A stretch of DNA of 15,501 nt from VGEM01 sp033764265 (GTDB taxonomy: Bacteria; Pseudomonadota; Alphaproteobacteria; Rhodospirillales; Rhodospirillaceae). Every line of letters begins with the position of its first letter. The first letter of the stretch is position 1. The stretch spans positions 1 through 15,501 of the forward strand of contig JANRJB010000314.1 of NCBI GenBank assembly GCA_033764265.1, read 5' to 3'. The position numbers were made by a program, and so were the translations under genes. The notes under the pieces were generated by a model. That model saw nothing but the letters and a program-made list of their open reading frames with translations, had not been told where the DNA came from and searched no databases. Below, piece by piece: positions 7,749-14,389 of this stretch.

Positions 7749-8693
7749 TTATGGCTTGACCACCAGGCAAGCCTCGTTCTGTGCCTTGATCGCCGCACAC
7801 AGGGTGTCGGCCTGGGCGCGATCGGCCAGCGGGCCGGCCTTCAGGCGGAAGAACACGCCGCGCTCGCCCAGGTCGGCGCGCTCGACGGTGGGCGACAGCG
7901 CCCCTAGCAGGTCCTTGTGCTTGCCCGACAGCCGTGTCCACTCGGACATCGCCGCATCCTCCGAGCGGGCGGCGGCCAGTTGCACCAGGAACGCGCCCGG
8001 TGCGGTCGCCGCGACAGCCGCGCCCATTGGGGCCTCGGTCGTCGGGACCGCGGCGGCTTGTTGTGGGGCTTCGGGCGCGGCCGGGGGCGTTTCCGTCGAT
8101 GCCGTCGACGCTGCGACCACGGCTGCGGCCGCGGCCTCATTGGCTTCCATTTGCTTGCGCATCTCGTCGACGATCGATGTCACGTCGTCGGCCGCGGCGA
8201 CCGGCGCGGCGGCGGGGACGGCCGCCGGCGGCAGCGCGGTCGCAGGCGCGGGCGGCGCGGACGGTTGCGGTGGCGGCGGGTTGACCTGTTCCGGCGGCGG
8301 CATCAGGTTCTCAACCTGCGGCGGGCGGGCGGTCTGGCCGACCCGTTCGTAGACCAGTTTGTCCTGGTCGGCGACTTGCAGGCCGCCGGGGTCTTTCGGC
8401 TTGAGTTTGTACGGCTCCGGATCGGCGGCGATCACCGGCGGCGGTCCGCTACTGCCGGACTCCGGCGTGCTGATCACGTACCAGGCGATGCCGCCGGCGA
8501 CAGCGGCCCCGAACACCACGCCGACGATCAGGCCAAAGGGCGTGCCGCGCTCGGCGCTGCGTCCGCGCCGGCTATAGTAATCATCGTCGAAGACGTTGTC
8601 GGTGAACGGCTTGCCGGACGAGGCGGCCTCGCCCTCCGGCTTGCTGCTCGCGCGTTTGAGCGGCGGACCGTCGCCATCGCGGTCGATCGCCAT
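7749..8693 (-). CDS. Membrane-anchored SPOR-domain protein
   Basis: This 314-residue protein has a short charged cytosolic N-terminus, one transmembrane helix (about 52-75, IVGVVFGAAVAGGIAWYVI), a long periplasmic linker and a C-terminal SPOR domain (about 233-314, from GAFLVQLAAARS to the end). SPOR domains bind peptidoglycan glycan strands stripped of stem peptides, often at division sites. Just after the membrane span lies GGLQVADQDKLVYERV, a short block that recurs in alphaproteobacterial SPOR proteins of this locus. The linker is very rich in Pro and Ala. Its ATG overlaps the argS stop by one base (TAATG), indicating translational coupling with argS. A general septal or wall-binding role is expected; a specific name cannot be assigned. 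Confidence 0.9.
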   Translation of the reverse strand: MAIDRDGDGPPLKRASSKPEGEAASSGKPFTDNVFDDDYYSRRGRSAERGTPFGLIVGVVFGAAVAGGIAWYVISTPESGSSGPPPVIAADPEPYKLKPKDPGGLQVADQDKLVYERVGQTARPPQVENLMPPPEQVNPPPPQPSAPPAPATALPPAAVPAAAPVAAADDVTSIVDEMRKQMEANEAAAAAVVAASTASTETPPAAPEAPQQAAAVPTTEAPMGAAVAATAPGAFLVQLAAARSEDAAMSEWTRLSGKHKDLLGALSPTVERADLGERGVFFRLKAGPLADRAQADTLCAAIKAQNEACLVVKP

Positions 8694-10471
8694 TAGCGCA
8701 GTTCCTCCAAGGGCTCGACACCCATCACGGCAAGCCCGGACGCTATCACCAGCCCGACGCCGCGCACAAGCGCCAGCCGAGCGAGGGATACATCGCGGTC
8801 GTTGGGTTGAAGAAACCGTAATTCGGCGGCGTCATTGCCTTTGTTCCATAACGCATGGAACTGCGCGGCGAGATCGTACAGATAGAACGCCAAGCGATGC
8901 GGTTCGTGCGCCAGCGCCGCGCCCTCGACCACCCGCGGCCACGACGCCAGCGCGCGCAACACGCCAATCTCGTCGGGGTCGGCCAGGCGGTGCAGCGGTG
9001 CGGCGGCAAGGCCGGCGTCGGACAAGTCGGCGCCCGGAAACATCTCGGCGGCGTGGCGGAATACCGATCGGCCGCGGGCGTGGGCGTACTGGACATAGAA
9101 CACCGGGTTGTCGCGGCTTTTCTCGGTGACCTTGGCGTAGTCGAAATCCAGCGGCGCGTCGGACTTGCGGGTGAGCATGATGAAGCGCACGACGTCCTTG
9201 CCAACCGCATCGACCAGATCGCGCAGTGTGACGAAGGTTCCGGCGCGCTTGGACATCTTGACCGGCTCGCCATTGTTCAGGACGCGCACCATCTGGCACA
9301 ACAGCACGTCGAGTTCGCCCTTGCCGGCCGTCAGCGCCTTAAGCGCGGCCTTGACCCGCTTGACGTAGCCGCCGTGGTCGGCGCCCCAGACGTTGACCAG
9401 CGTGGTGAAGCCGCGATCGACCTTGTCCTTATGGTAGGCGATGTCGCCGGCGAAATAGGTCCAGCTGCCGTCGGACTTCTGCACCGGCCGGTCGATCTCG
9501 TCGCCGAAGTCCGTGGCCTTGAACAGAAGTTGCGGCCGCGGTTCGTAATCCTCGGGCGTCTTGCCCTTGGGCGGCTCAAGCACGCCGGTGTACATCAGAC
9601 CCTCGGTCTTGAGATGATCCAGCGCCGTGGCCACCTTGCCGCCGTCGACCAGGGCTTTCTCCGACACGAACACATCGTGCGATACGCCGAGCGCCGCGAG
9701 ATCGTCTTTGATCAACGCCATCATCTCGGCTACGACAAAGGCGCGCAGCGTCGGCAGCCAGACCGCTTCGTCGTCGACCCCCGCCCACCTGTCACCATCG
9801 CGGGCCACCAGCGCCTCGGCGATCGGAATCAGGTAGGCGCCGCCATATTCGACTTCTTTGCGGGCGAGCGCGGCTTGGAACTCCTGCTCGGTCAGCCGGC
9901 CCAGCACCTGCAAGTAGCGCAGCCGCACGGCACGGGCGGCCGCGTTCACCTGCCCGCCGGCATCGTTGATGTAATACTCCTTGGTGACCTTGAATCCGGC
10001 CTTGGCCAGCACCCGGGCAAGGGCATCGCCGACCACCGCGCCGCGGGCGTGGCCGACGTGCATCGGCCCCGTGGGATTGGCCGACACATATTCAACGTTG
10101 ATCGGCTGGCCGGCGCCCAGCGTGGCATCCCCAAAGGCCGTCCCCGCCTTGAGAATGTGCTTGAGTCCACCAACCCAAATCTCTGGTTTCAAACGGATAT
10201 TGATAAACCCTGGCCCGGCCACTTCAACCCCGGCCACGCCCGGCAGCGCGGCGATTGGGCCAGTCAGCACGCCGGCCAGATCGCGCGGCGATTTGCCAGC
10301 CGGCTTGGCCAAAACCATCGCGACGTTCGTGGACAAATCGCCGTGGGCCGCTTCTTTCGGGGGTTCGACCCCGATCCGTGACAGGTCCAGGCCCGGCGGC
10401 AGAACCCCCTGCCCGGCCAGCGCCTGAACGGCGGCGGCGATCCGGTCGCGATATGTGGCGAAGATATTCAT
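8693..10471 (-). CDS. argS: Arginyl-tRNA synthetase
   Basis: ArgS is the class I synthetase that charges tRNA-Arg. The 592-residue protein has the N-terminal Add1 domain used for tRNA D-loop contact (about 1-110), the class I signature as HVGH (138-141) within ANPTGPMHVGHARG, a canonical KMSK (405-408) in VKMSKRAGTF, the conserved WGADHGGYV (about 362-370), and an all-helical anticodon-binding DALR-type domain at the C-terminus. Many ArgS proteins lack a clean KMSK; this one has it. The start at 10471 gives the family N-terminus MNIFATYRDRI; no clear Shine-Dalgarno sequence or promoter is visible upstream. It heads the long minus-strand run and overlaps the SPOR gene by one base. Confidence 0.97.
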   Translation of the reverse strand: MNIFATYRDRIAAAVQALAGQGVLPPGLDLSRIGVEPPKEAAHGDLSTNVAMVLAKPAGKSPRDLAGVLTGPIAALPGVAGVEVAGPGFINIRLKPEIWVGGLKHILKAGTAFGDATLGAGQPINVEYVSANPTGPMHVGHARGAVVGDALARVLAKAGFKVTKEYYINDAGGQVNAAARAVRLRYLQVLGRLTEQEFQAALARKEVEYGGAYLIPIAEALVARDGDRWAGVDDEAVWLPTLRAFVVAEMMALIKDDLAALGVSHDVFVSEKALVDGGKVATALDHLKTEGLMYTGVLEPPKGKTPEDYEPRPQLLFKATDFGDEIDRPVQKSDGSWTYFAGDIAYHKDKVDRGFTTLVNVWGADHGGYVKRVKAALKALTAGKGELDVLLCQMVRVLNNGEPVKMSKRAGTFVTLRDLVDAVGKDVVRFIMLTRKSDAPLDFDYAKVTEKSRDNPVFYVQYAHARGRSVFRHAAEMFPGADLSDAGLAAAPLHRLADPDEIGVLRALASWPRVVEGAALAHEPHRLAFYLYDLAAQFHALWNKGNDAAELRFLQPNDRDVSLARLALVRGVGLVIASGLAVMGVEPLEELR

Positions 10472-10558
10472 GACGGGAGCGGGTCTTTGTGTAACGTGGC
10501 CGGTTCATAAGCGCTCGGCGCGGCAGTGGCAACCGGACGGCGGCTGCGATCGGCGCAT

Positions 10559-10587
10559 TTGACGCCCGGGCCGCTTCTGTACATATT
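10559..10587 (+). promoter_or_regulatory. Candidate promoter of the yefM-yoeB operon
   Basis: TTGACG (10559-10564, five of six to the -35 consensus) is followed after 17 bases by CATATT (10582-10587, four of six to the -10 consensus). Expected transcription start is near 10594, giving a leader of about 20 bases to the chosen antitoxin ATG at 10615. The -10 box lies inside the operator palindrome, so binding of the antitoxin-toxin complex would block the polymerase. Confidence 0.55.
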
Positions 10588-10594
10588 TATGTAC
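10578..10594. promoter_or_regulatory. Operator palindrome of the YefM-YoeB type
   Basis: GTACATA (10579-10585) and TATGTAC (10588-10594) form a perfect inverted repeat with a TT centre. The left half begins with TGTACA (10578-10583), the core motif known from the E. coli yefM-yoeB operator. It overlaps the -10 box of the candidate promoter. In the GC-rich surroundings this AT-rich palindrome stands out strongly. Autorepression by YefM and the YefM-YoeB complex is the expected use. Confidence 0.65.
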
Positions 10595-10614
10595 GTAAAC
10601 GAATGGACGCCCCG

Positions 10615-10872
10615 ATGACCGTCGTCACCTACACCTATGCCCGGCAGCACTTGGCTAAGGTCATGGATCAGGCCGTCAAGGATCGCGCCCCGATCACCGT
10701 GACGCGGCAAGGGTCTGACCCTGTGGTCGTGATCGCCGCCGGTGAGTTCGCGGCGATGGAGGAAACCCTTCATCTCCTGAGCAGCCCCAGGAATGCGAAA
10801 CGCCTGTTGGACTCGATCGCCGACGCCGAACGCGGACATACGACACCGCGCAAGCTGATCGGTACGACGTGA
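10615..10872 (+). CDS. yefM: Antitoxin of the Phd/YefM family
   Basis: YefM-type antitoxins bind and inhibit the YoeB RNase and repress their own operon through an N-terminal Phd/YefM DNA-binding fold. The 85-residue product starts MTVVTYTYARQHLAKVMDQ, which aligns without gaps to the E. coli YefM start (M-R-T-I-S-Y-S-E-A-R-Q), followed by PITVTRQGSDPVVVIAAGEF and the helix AAMEETLHLLSSPRNAKRLLDSI that leads into the toxin-binding C-terminus. An ATG four codons earlier (10603) is possible, but it would leave almost no leader behind the candidate promoter, and the alignment favours 10615. The toxin gene starts 16 bases downstream. Family assignment is firm; cognate pairing follows from context. 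Confidence 0.92.
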   Translation: MTVVTYTYARQHLAKVMDQAVKDRAPITVTRQGSDPVVVIAAGEFAAMEETLHLLSSPRNAKRLLDSIADAERGHTTPRKLIGTT

Positions 10873-10888
10873 GGCCCTGCCAAAGGCG

Positions 10889-11155
10889 ATGCGGATTGCT
10901 TTCACCGAACACGCCTGGGCCGATTACCTGGTTTGGCAGCGCGACGACCCCATCGTGCTGGCCAAGATCAACGAGCTGATCCGCGACGTCGGCCGGTCAC
11001 CATTCAAAGGGCTGGGCAAGCCCGAGCCACTGCGGGGGCGATTGTCGGGCTGGTGGTCGCGCCGCATCACGCTCGAGCATCGCCTGGTCTATCGCGTGGT
11101 CGGCACGCCACCGGCCCAGACCATCGAAATCGTGCAGTGCCGCTATCACTACTGA
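10889..11155 (+). CDS. yoeB: YoeB-family mRNA interferase toxin
   Basis: YoeB is a RelE-fold toxin that cleaves mRNA in the ribosomal A site when released from YefM. The 88-residue product keeps all the known catalytic residues: Glu46 in GKPEPL, Arg65 in EHRLVY (both at the same positions as in E. coli YoeB), and the C-terminal His87-Tyr88 in CRYHY. The SGWWSRRITLEHRLVY block is family-diagnostic. No frameshift or missing active-site residue is visible, so the toxin appears intact. The ATG follows AAAGGCG with short spacing, so translation may lean on coupling to yefM. The stop lies only 4 bases before the dgt stop on the other strand. Confidence 0.94.
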   Translation: MRIAFTEHAWADYLVWQRDDPIVLAKINELIRDVGRSPFKGLGKPEPLRGRLSGWWSRRITLEHRLVYRVVGTPPAQTIEIVQCRYHY

Positions 11156-11156
11156 T

Positions 11157-11173
11157 CGGTCAAAACCTGACCG
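11157..11173. other. Small hairpin at the yoeB/dgt convergent junction
   Basis: CGGTCA (11157-11162) and TGACCG (11168-11173) can pair perfectly around a 5-base loop, starting one base after the yoeB stop and including the dgt stop codon. Neither strand has a following T run, so it is not a standard intrinsic terminator. It is the only structure seen that could separate the two converging transcripts. Confidence 0.3.
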
Positions 11174-12374
11174 GCCGGCCGACCAGGCGCGCGTGTTCGT
11201 CGCGGGCGAAGCGGTCGGTCATGCCGGCGATATAGTCGGCGACCCGTCGGGCGGCGTTGATCCGGTCGCCGCCATCAAGGCCGCGACGCCATTCCTGCGG
11301 CAGCTGCGTCAGATCGGCGAATAGCGCCGCGAACAATTCCTGCACCACCCGGTAAGCCTCGGCTTTCATCCGGGCCACCTCGGGATGCAGGTACATGTTG
11401 TCCCACAGGAACTTTTTCAGAGCCTTTTCCTCGGCCGCCATCTCCGCCGAGAAACCGGCGATCTGCCGGCCAAGAGCGCGCACGTCGTCGGTGGTGGGCG
11501 GCTTGGTGGCGACGAAACGGCGATGGGTTTCGACAATCACGTCATCGACCATGTCGCCGATAATCCGCCGGGTGGCCTCGTGGATCCACACGCCGCGGTC
11601 GAGGCCAGGGTTGCGGTCGGCGATGTCCTTGAACACCGGACCGGCCAACGGTACCGCGATCAAGTCGTCGATGGTGAACAGCTCGGCGCGCAGGCCGTCC
11701 TCGATGTGGTGGGTGTTGTAGGCTATATCGTCGGATTTGGCGGCGACCTGGGCCTCGGCGCTGGGCCAGGTCGCCAATTCCAGGTCGTGCTGGGCGTTAT
11801 ACTCGACGATCGCCAGGGGCAACGGCTTGCTGTGCGGCTGGCCGAGCAACGGGCCGTTGTGCTTCACCAACCCTTCCAGCGTATCCCACGTCAGGTTCAA
11901 GCCATCGAAGGCGATGTAGCGTTTTTCCAGCTTGGTGACGATGCGCAAGGACTGGGCGTTATGGTCGAAGCCGTTGTAATCGGCCATGCAGGCTTTCAGT
12001 GCATCCTCGCCGGTGTGGCCGAAGCAGGTGTGGCCCATGTCGTGGGCCAGCGCGAGGGCCTCGGCCATGTCCTCGTTCAGGCCCAGGAAACGGCTGATCG
12101 AGCGCGCGACCTGCGCCACTTCCAAGCTATGGGTCAGCCGCGTGCGGTGGTGGTCGCCGGCCTCGTAGTCGTAGACGAACACCTGGGTCTTGCGCTTGAG
12201 CCGGCGGAACGCCCCGCAATGGATGACGCGGTCGCGGTCGCGCTGATACGCGGTGCGGGTGGCGGCCTCGACCTCGGGATACAGCCGCCCGCGTGATTTG
12301 GCCGGGTCGCAGGCCACGCCCGCCATGCTGCCGCGCAGGGCGCTCACGTAGGGGCGTTGGCGGGCGTCATTCAT
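11160..12374 (-). CDS. dgt: dGTP triphosphohydrolase-like HD-domain protein
   Basis: Members of this family hydrolyse deoxynucleoside triphosphates to the nucleoside plus inorganic triphosphate, adjusting dNTP pools. The 404-residue product has the HD-type metal site: the histidine in THSLEV (about 82), LAHDMGHTCFGH (about 109-120) with the HD pair at 111-112, and the later aspartate in KSDDIAYNTHHIEDGLRA. The N-terminal HCGAFRRLKRKTQVF segment is also typical. About 400 residues is the usual alphaproteobacterial (dgt-like, type 2) length, shorter than E. coli Dgt, so substrate preference for dGTP is not assured. The ATG at 12374 is preferred. It lies beside argS in many alphaproteobacteria but is here separated from argS by the opposite-facing yefM-yoeB pair. 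Confidence 0.93.
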   Translation of the reverse strand: MNDARQRPYVSALRGSMAGVACDPAKSRGRLYPEVEAATRTAYQRDRDRVIHCGAFRRLKRKTQVFVYDYEAGDHHRTRLTHSLEVAQVARSISRFLGLNEDMAEALALAHDMGHTCFGHTGEDALKACMADYNGFDHNAQSLRIVTKLEKRYIAFDGLNLTWDTLEGLVKHNGPLLGQPHSKPLPLAIVEYNAQHDLELATWPSAEAQVAAKSDDIAYNTHHIEDGLRAELFTIDDLIAVPLAGPVFKDIADRNPGLDRGVWIHEATRRIIGDMVDDVIVETHRRFVATKPPTTDDVRALGRQIAGFSAEMAAEEKALKKFLWDNMYLHPEVARMKAEAYRVVQELFAALFADLTQLPQEWRRGLDGGDRINAARRVADYIAGMTDRFARDEHARLVGRPVRF

Positions 12375-12398
12375 GGGTGAACACGCTCATGTCCGCCG

Positions 12399-12427
12399 AC
12401 ATTACGCGGCGGTCCATCCCCCGGCAA
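12399..12427 (-). promoter_or_regulatory. Weak candidate promoter for dgt
   Basis: On the minus strand, TTGCCG (12422-12427, four of six) is separated by 17 bases from TAATGT (12399-12404, three of six), in the 117-base divergent gap between dgt and the ErpA-type gene. The -10 match is poor, so this rests mostly on position and spacing. Confidence 0.25.
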
Positions 12428-12455
12428 TGCGCGAATCGGGCGGTTTTCCACGGCC

Positions 12456-12484
12456 TTGCGGGGGCGCCGACCGGGGCCTAGATT
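12456..12484 (+). promoter_or_regulatory. Candidate promoter of the ErpA/IscA-type gene
   Basis: TTGCGG (12456-12461, three of six) and TAGATT (12479-12484, four of six) are separated by 17 bases. The -10 box ends only 7 bases before the ATG at 12492, so transcription from it would begin at or next to the start codon and give an essentially leaderless message. No Shine-Dalgarno sequence precedes that ATG, which is consistent with this reading. Confidence 0.35.
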
Positions 12485-12491
12485 CACCGTC

Positions 12492-12842
12492 ATGAACCAT
12501 GTCGTCGCCCCCTCACCCAGCGTCTCCCTGACCGACCGGGCTGCCGCGCGCGTGCGCGAATTGGCCGCGGCCGAGGGCAACCCGGAGCTGATGCTGCGAC
12601 TGTCGGTGTCGGGCGGCGGCTGCTCGGGGTTTTCGTACGGCTTCAGCCTCGACGCCGCGGCCAGCGCCGAGGATCGGGTGTTCGAATTCGGCGGCACCAA
12701 GCTGGTGATCGACGACGTTTCGCTCGACCTGCTCAAGGGCGCCGAAATCGACTACGTCGAGGACTTGATGGCGGCGTCGTTCCGCATCGCCAACCCCAAC
12801 GCCAAGTCGACCTGCGGGTGCGGCACGTCGTTCGCGCTGTAA
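12492..12842 (+). CDS. erpA: A-type iron-sulfur cluster carrier (ErpA/IscA family)
   Basis: A-type carriers receive Fe-S clusters from the Isc or Suf scaffold and hand them to apoproteins in the cytosol. The 116-residue product has the invariant three cysteines: Cys44 in SGGGCSGFSYGF, and Cys108 and Cys110 in the C-terminal CGCGTSF. The LTDRAAARVREL start and DYVEDLMAASFRIANPNAKSTCGCG end are standard. The start MNHVVAPSP at 12492 gives the normal length; an upstream TTG would add 12 basic residues not seen in the family. It diverges from dgt, an arrangement I recall from other alphaproteobacteria. ErpA is favoured over IscA because it is not in an isc or suf cluster, but the paralogues cannot be split with certainty from sequence alone. 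Confidence 0.9.
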   Translation: MNHVVAPSPSVSLTDRAAARVRELAAAEGNPELMLRLSVSGGGCSGFSYGFSLDAAASAEDRVFEFGGTKLVIDDVSLDLLKGAEIDYVEDLMAASFRIANPNAKSTCGCGTSFAL

Positions 12843-12845
12843 CCG

Positions 12846-13643
12846 CTATTTCTCCTTGCGCGGCGGCAGCTTGATGGGCGGCGGCGGCTTGTTGAGGCCG
12901 AACGGGTCCATGGCCGGCGTGGTCGGCGGGCGCGGCCTGCCGTCCAGGAAGATATTGCCCTGGTCCCAGTCGCCGCACTTTTTCGAGGTGTCGTGGTAGT
13001 TGCCGGCGGTGTCGATGCCGGCGTTGCGCTTGGATCGAACCTGCTGGGCTTCGCGCATCACCGGGGCGATGCGCTGGGCCACGCGCTGCAGCACGTCATT
13101 GCCGCCGATGGTCGGCGTTGGCGAATAAATCGGTCCGATCGCCGCGACGGCCTGCTCCAGTTCGGCTTTGACCTTGGGTGCGAACTCGTTCAGCGACGTG
13201 CGGTTGATCGCGACATGCTGATTCTCGTGATCGAGCACGACGCCGTATTCGCAGCTGTCGAGCGGAAACTCCTTGGCGATGAACACTTCATGGGTGTTGA
13301 AGCCGTACTCGGCGATCACTTCGGTCAGGTACACGCAATAGCCCGCCCCCGACGGCCGGGACTTCGAGTTGGCCGACAGCTGGAACCGCGGCGTATACGA
13401 CGTGATCCCCATGGTGCGGCCGCGCCTGCCCAGGTTGACCACGCCGGTCCGCTTTTGCTCCAGGTCCATGATGCCGTTGGCAGTCAGGGCGTTGGAATAG
13501 ATCGGGTGGGGATCGGCAATCGTGAAGGTGATCGCGACCTGTTCGTTCAGCGGCGGGCATTGCGCCGCGGTCTGCGCCTCGGCCGACACGGTCAAGACGA
13601 CGGCGGCCAGGCCTGCGCTTGCGGCAAAGAAACGGCGCGTCAT
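12846..13643 (-). CDS. Exported HExxH protein, third member of a tandem paralogous trio
   Basis: I do not recognise a named family. The 265-residue product starts MTRRFFAASAGLAAVVLTVSAEAQ, a clear Sec signal peptide with likely cleavage after AEA. The mature part has four cysteines (29, 103, 131, 223) matching those of the two upstream genes and probably forming two disulfides, the HExxH motif HENQH at 139-143, RNAGIDT (206-212) and CGDWDQG (223-229). The tail (about 236-265) is Pro- and Lys-rich and unique to this copy. HExxH in an exported protein suggests a zinc metalloprotease-like site; the conserved Asp about 68 residues later is a possible third ligand (inference). The ATG overlaps the preceding gene's stop (ATGA). 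The frame is open 25 codons further upstream, but only this start gives the signal peptide. Its stop is 3 bases from the convergent erpA stop. Confidence 0.85.
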   Translation of the reverse strand: MTRRFFAASAGLAAVVLTVSAEAQTAAQCPPLNEQVAITFTIADPHPIYSNALTANGIMDLEQKRTGVVNLGRRGRTMGITSYTPRFQLSANSKSRPSGAGYCVYLTEVIAEYGFNTHEVFIAKEFPLDSCEYGVVLDHENQHVAINRTSLNEFAPKVKAELEQAVAAIGPIYSPTPTIGGNDVLQRVAQRIAPVMREAQQVRSKRNAGIDTAGNYHDTSKKCGDWDQGNIFLDGRPRPPTTPAMDPFGLNKPPPPIKLPPRKEK

Positions 13644-14389
13644 GGCGACGATGTTACCCTTCCGGCCGATCCGGTGTCGACTTTCGGCCACACCGTGCCC
13701 TGGTCCCAATCGCTGCACAGCTCGCCGATCGCGTCGTAGGCGCCGGCCGTGTCGAGCGCGGCGTTGCGGGCGGCTTGGGTCTGCTCGATGCCGTCCAGCA
13801 CCGGCGATGCCGCCAGTTGTAGTTCGGCGATCGCGCGGTCAGTACCCAGTTGGGGTTCACGGCTGAACTTCGGCTCCAGGACGGCGAGCCGTCGTTCAAG
13901 TTCGCGGCGGATCAACTGCGCGCCCTCGCGCACCATGGCGCGGTTGATCGCGACGTGCTGGTTTTCGTGGTCGAGCACGGCCTTGTACTCGCAACTGCCC
14001 GGCGCGAGCTCGCTGGCGACGAACACGTCGTGATGCAGATAGCCGTATTCCACCTCGATTTCGCGCAAGTAAACGCAGAATCCGCCGGCGATTGGCACCG
14101 CGTACGAACGTCCGCCGACGACGAATCGCGCCTGGTACGAGGTCACGCCCAGTGTGCGCTGATGCCGGCCGGCGAACACGTGTCCCCGCGTACGCAGGAA
14201 GTCGCGCAGCGAGGTAACGTTAAGTCCAGTTTCAAGAGCAGGCTCGGGGTCGAGCATGCTGAAGGAAATCTCAACCGGTGCGCCGTATGGAGGGCAATCG
14301 CCGGTGCCGGGCGCCTGCGCATGCGCCTGCGCGCCAAGCCCGAGCAAGACCGCCATTGAGGTTACGAACACACCCATCGATCGGCTCAC
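13640..14389 (-). CDS. Exported HExxH protein, second member of a tandem paralogous trio
   Basis: Function unrecognised. From a GTG start at 14389 the product is 249 residues: VSRSMGVFVTSMAVLLGLGA opens a Sec signal peptide ending near AHA. Cysteines at 32, 105, 133 and 225, HENQH at 141-145, RNAALDT (208-214) and CSDWDQG (225-231) align with both neighbours. GTG is chosen because it overlaps the upstream gene's stop as GTGA, mirroring the ATGA join at the other end; the internal ATG four codons on (14377) is an alternative with the same signal peptide. The frame is open further upstream, but that stretch lies inside the preceding gene. It is closest to the third gene: both share the LDHENQHVAINR block exactly. 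A secreted metal-dependent enzyme or a degenerate relative is plausible; no substrate can be proposed. Confidence 0.85.
   Translation of the reverse strand: MSRSMGVFVTSMAVLLGLGAQAHAQAPGTGDCPPYGAPVEISFSMLDPEPALETGLNVTSLRDFLRTRGHVFAGRHQRTLGVTSYQARFVVGGRSYAVPIAGGFCVYLREIEVEYGYLHHDVFVASELAPGSCEYKAVLDHENQHVAINRAMVREGAQLIRRELERRLAVLEPKFSREPQLGTDRAIAELQLAASPVLDGIEQTQAARNAALDTAGAYDAIGELCSDWDQGTVWPKVDTGSAGRVTSSP

Noticed and set aside
8855..10381. Long plus-strand open frame of 508 codons opposite argS
   Set aside because: It lies wholly within argS on the other strand, its translation is His/Arg/Gln-rich with no motif, and it mirrors the codon bias of a high-GC gene. ArgS is certain from its motifs.
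10472..11160. Insertion-sequence ends or target duplication around yefM-yoeB
   Set aside because: I looked for inverted repeats and short direct repeats near the module's edges and saw none beyond the operator palindrome; no transposase is present.
11385..12296. Plus-strand open frame of 303 codons opposite dgt
   Set aside because: Antisense to a clear HD-domain gene; composition is that of a high-GC shadow frame.
12375..12491. Fur-, RirA- or IscR-type operator ahead of the ErpA-type gene
   Set aside because: No AT-rich palindrome of the known kinds is visible in this GC-rich gap.
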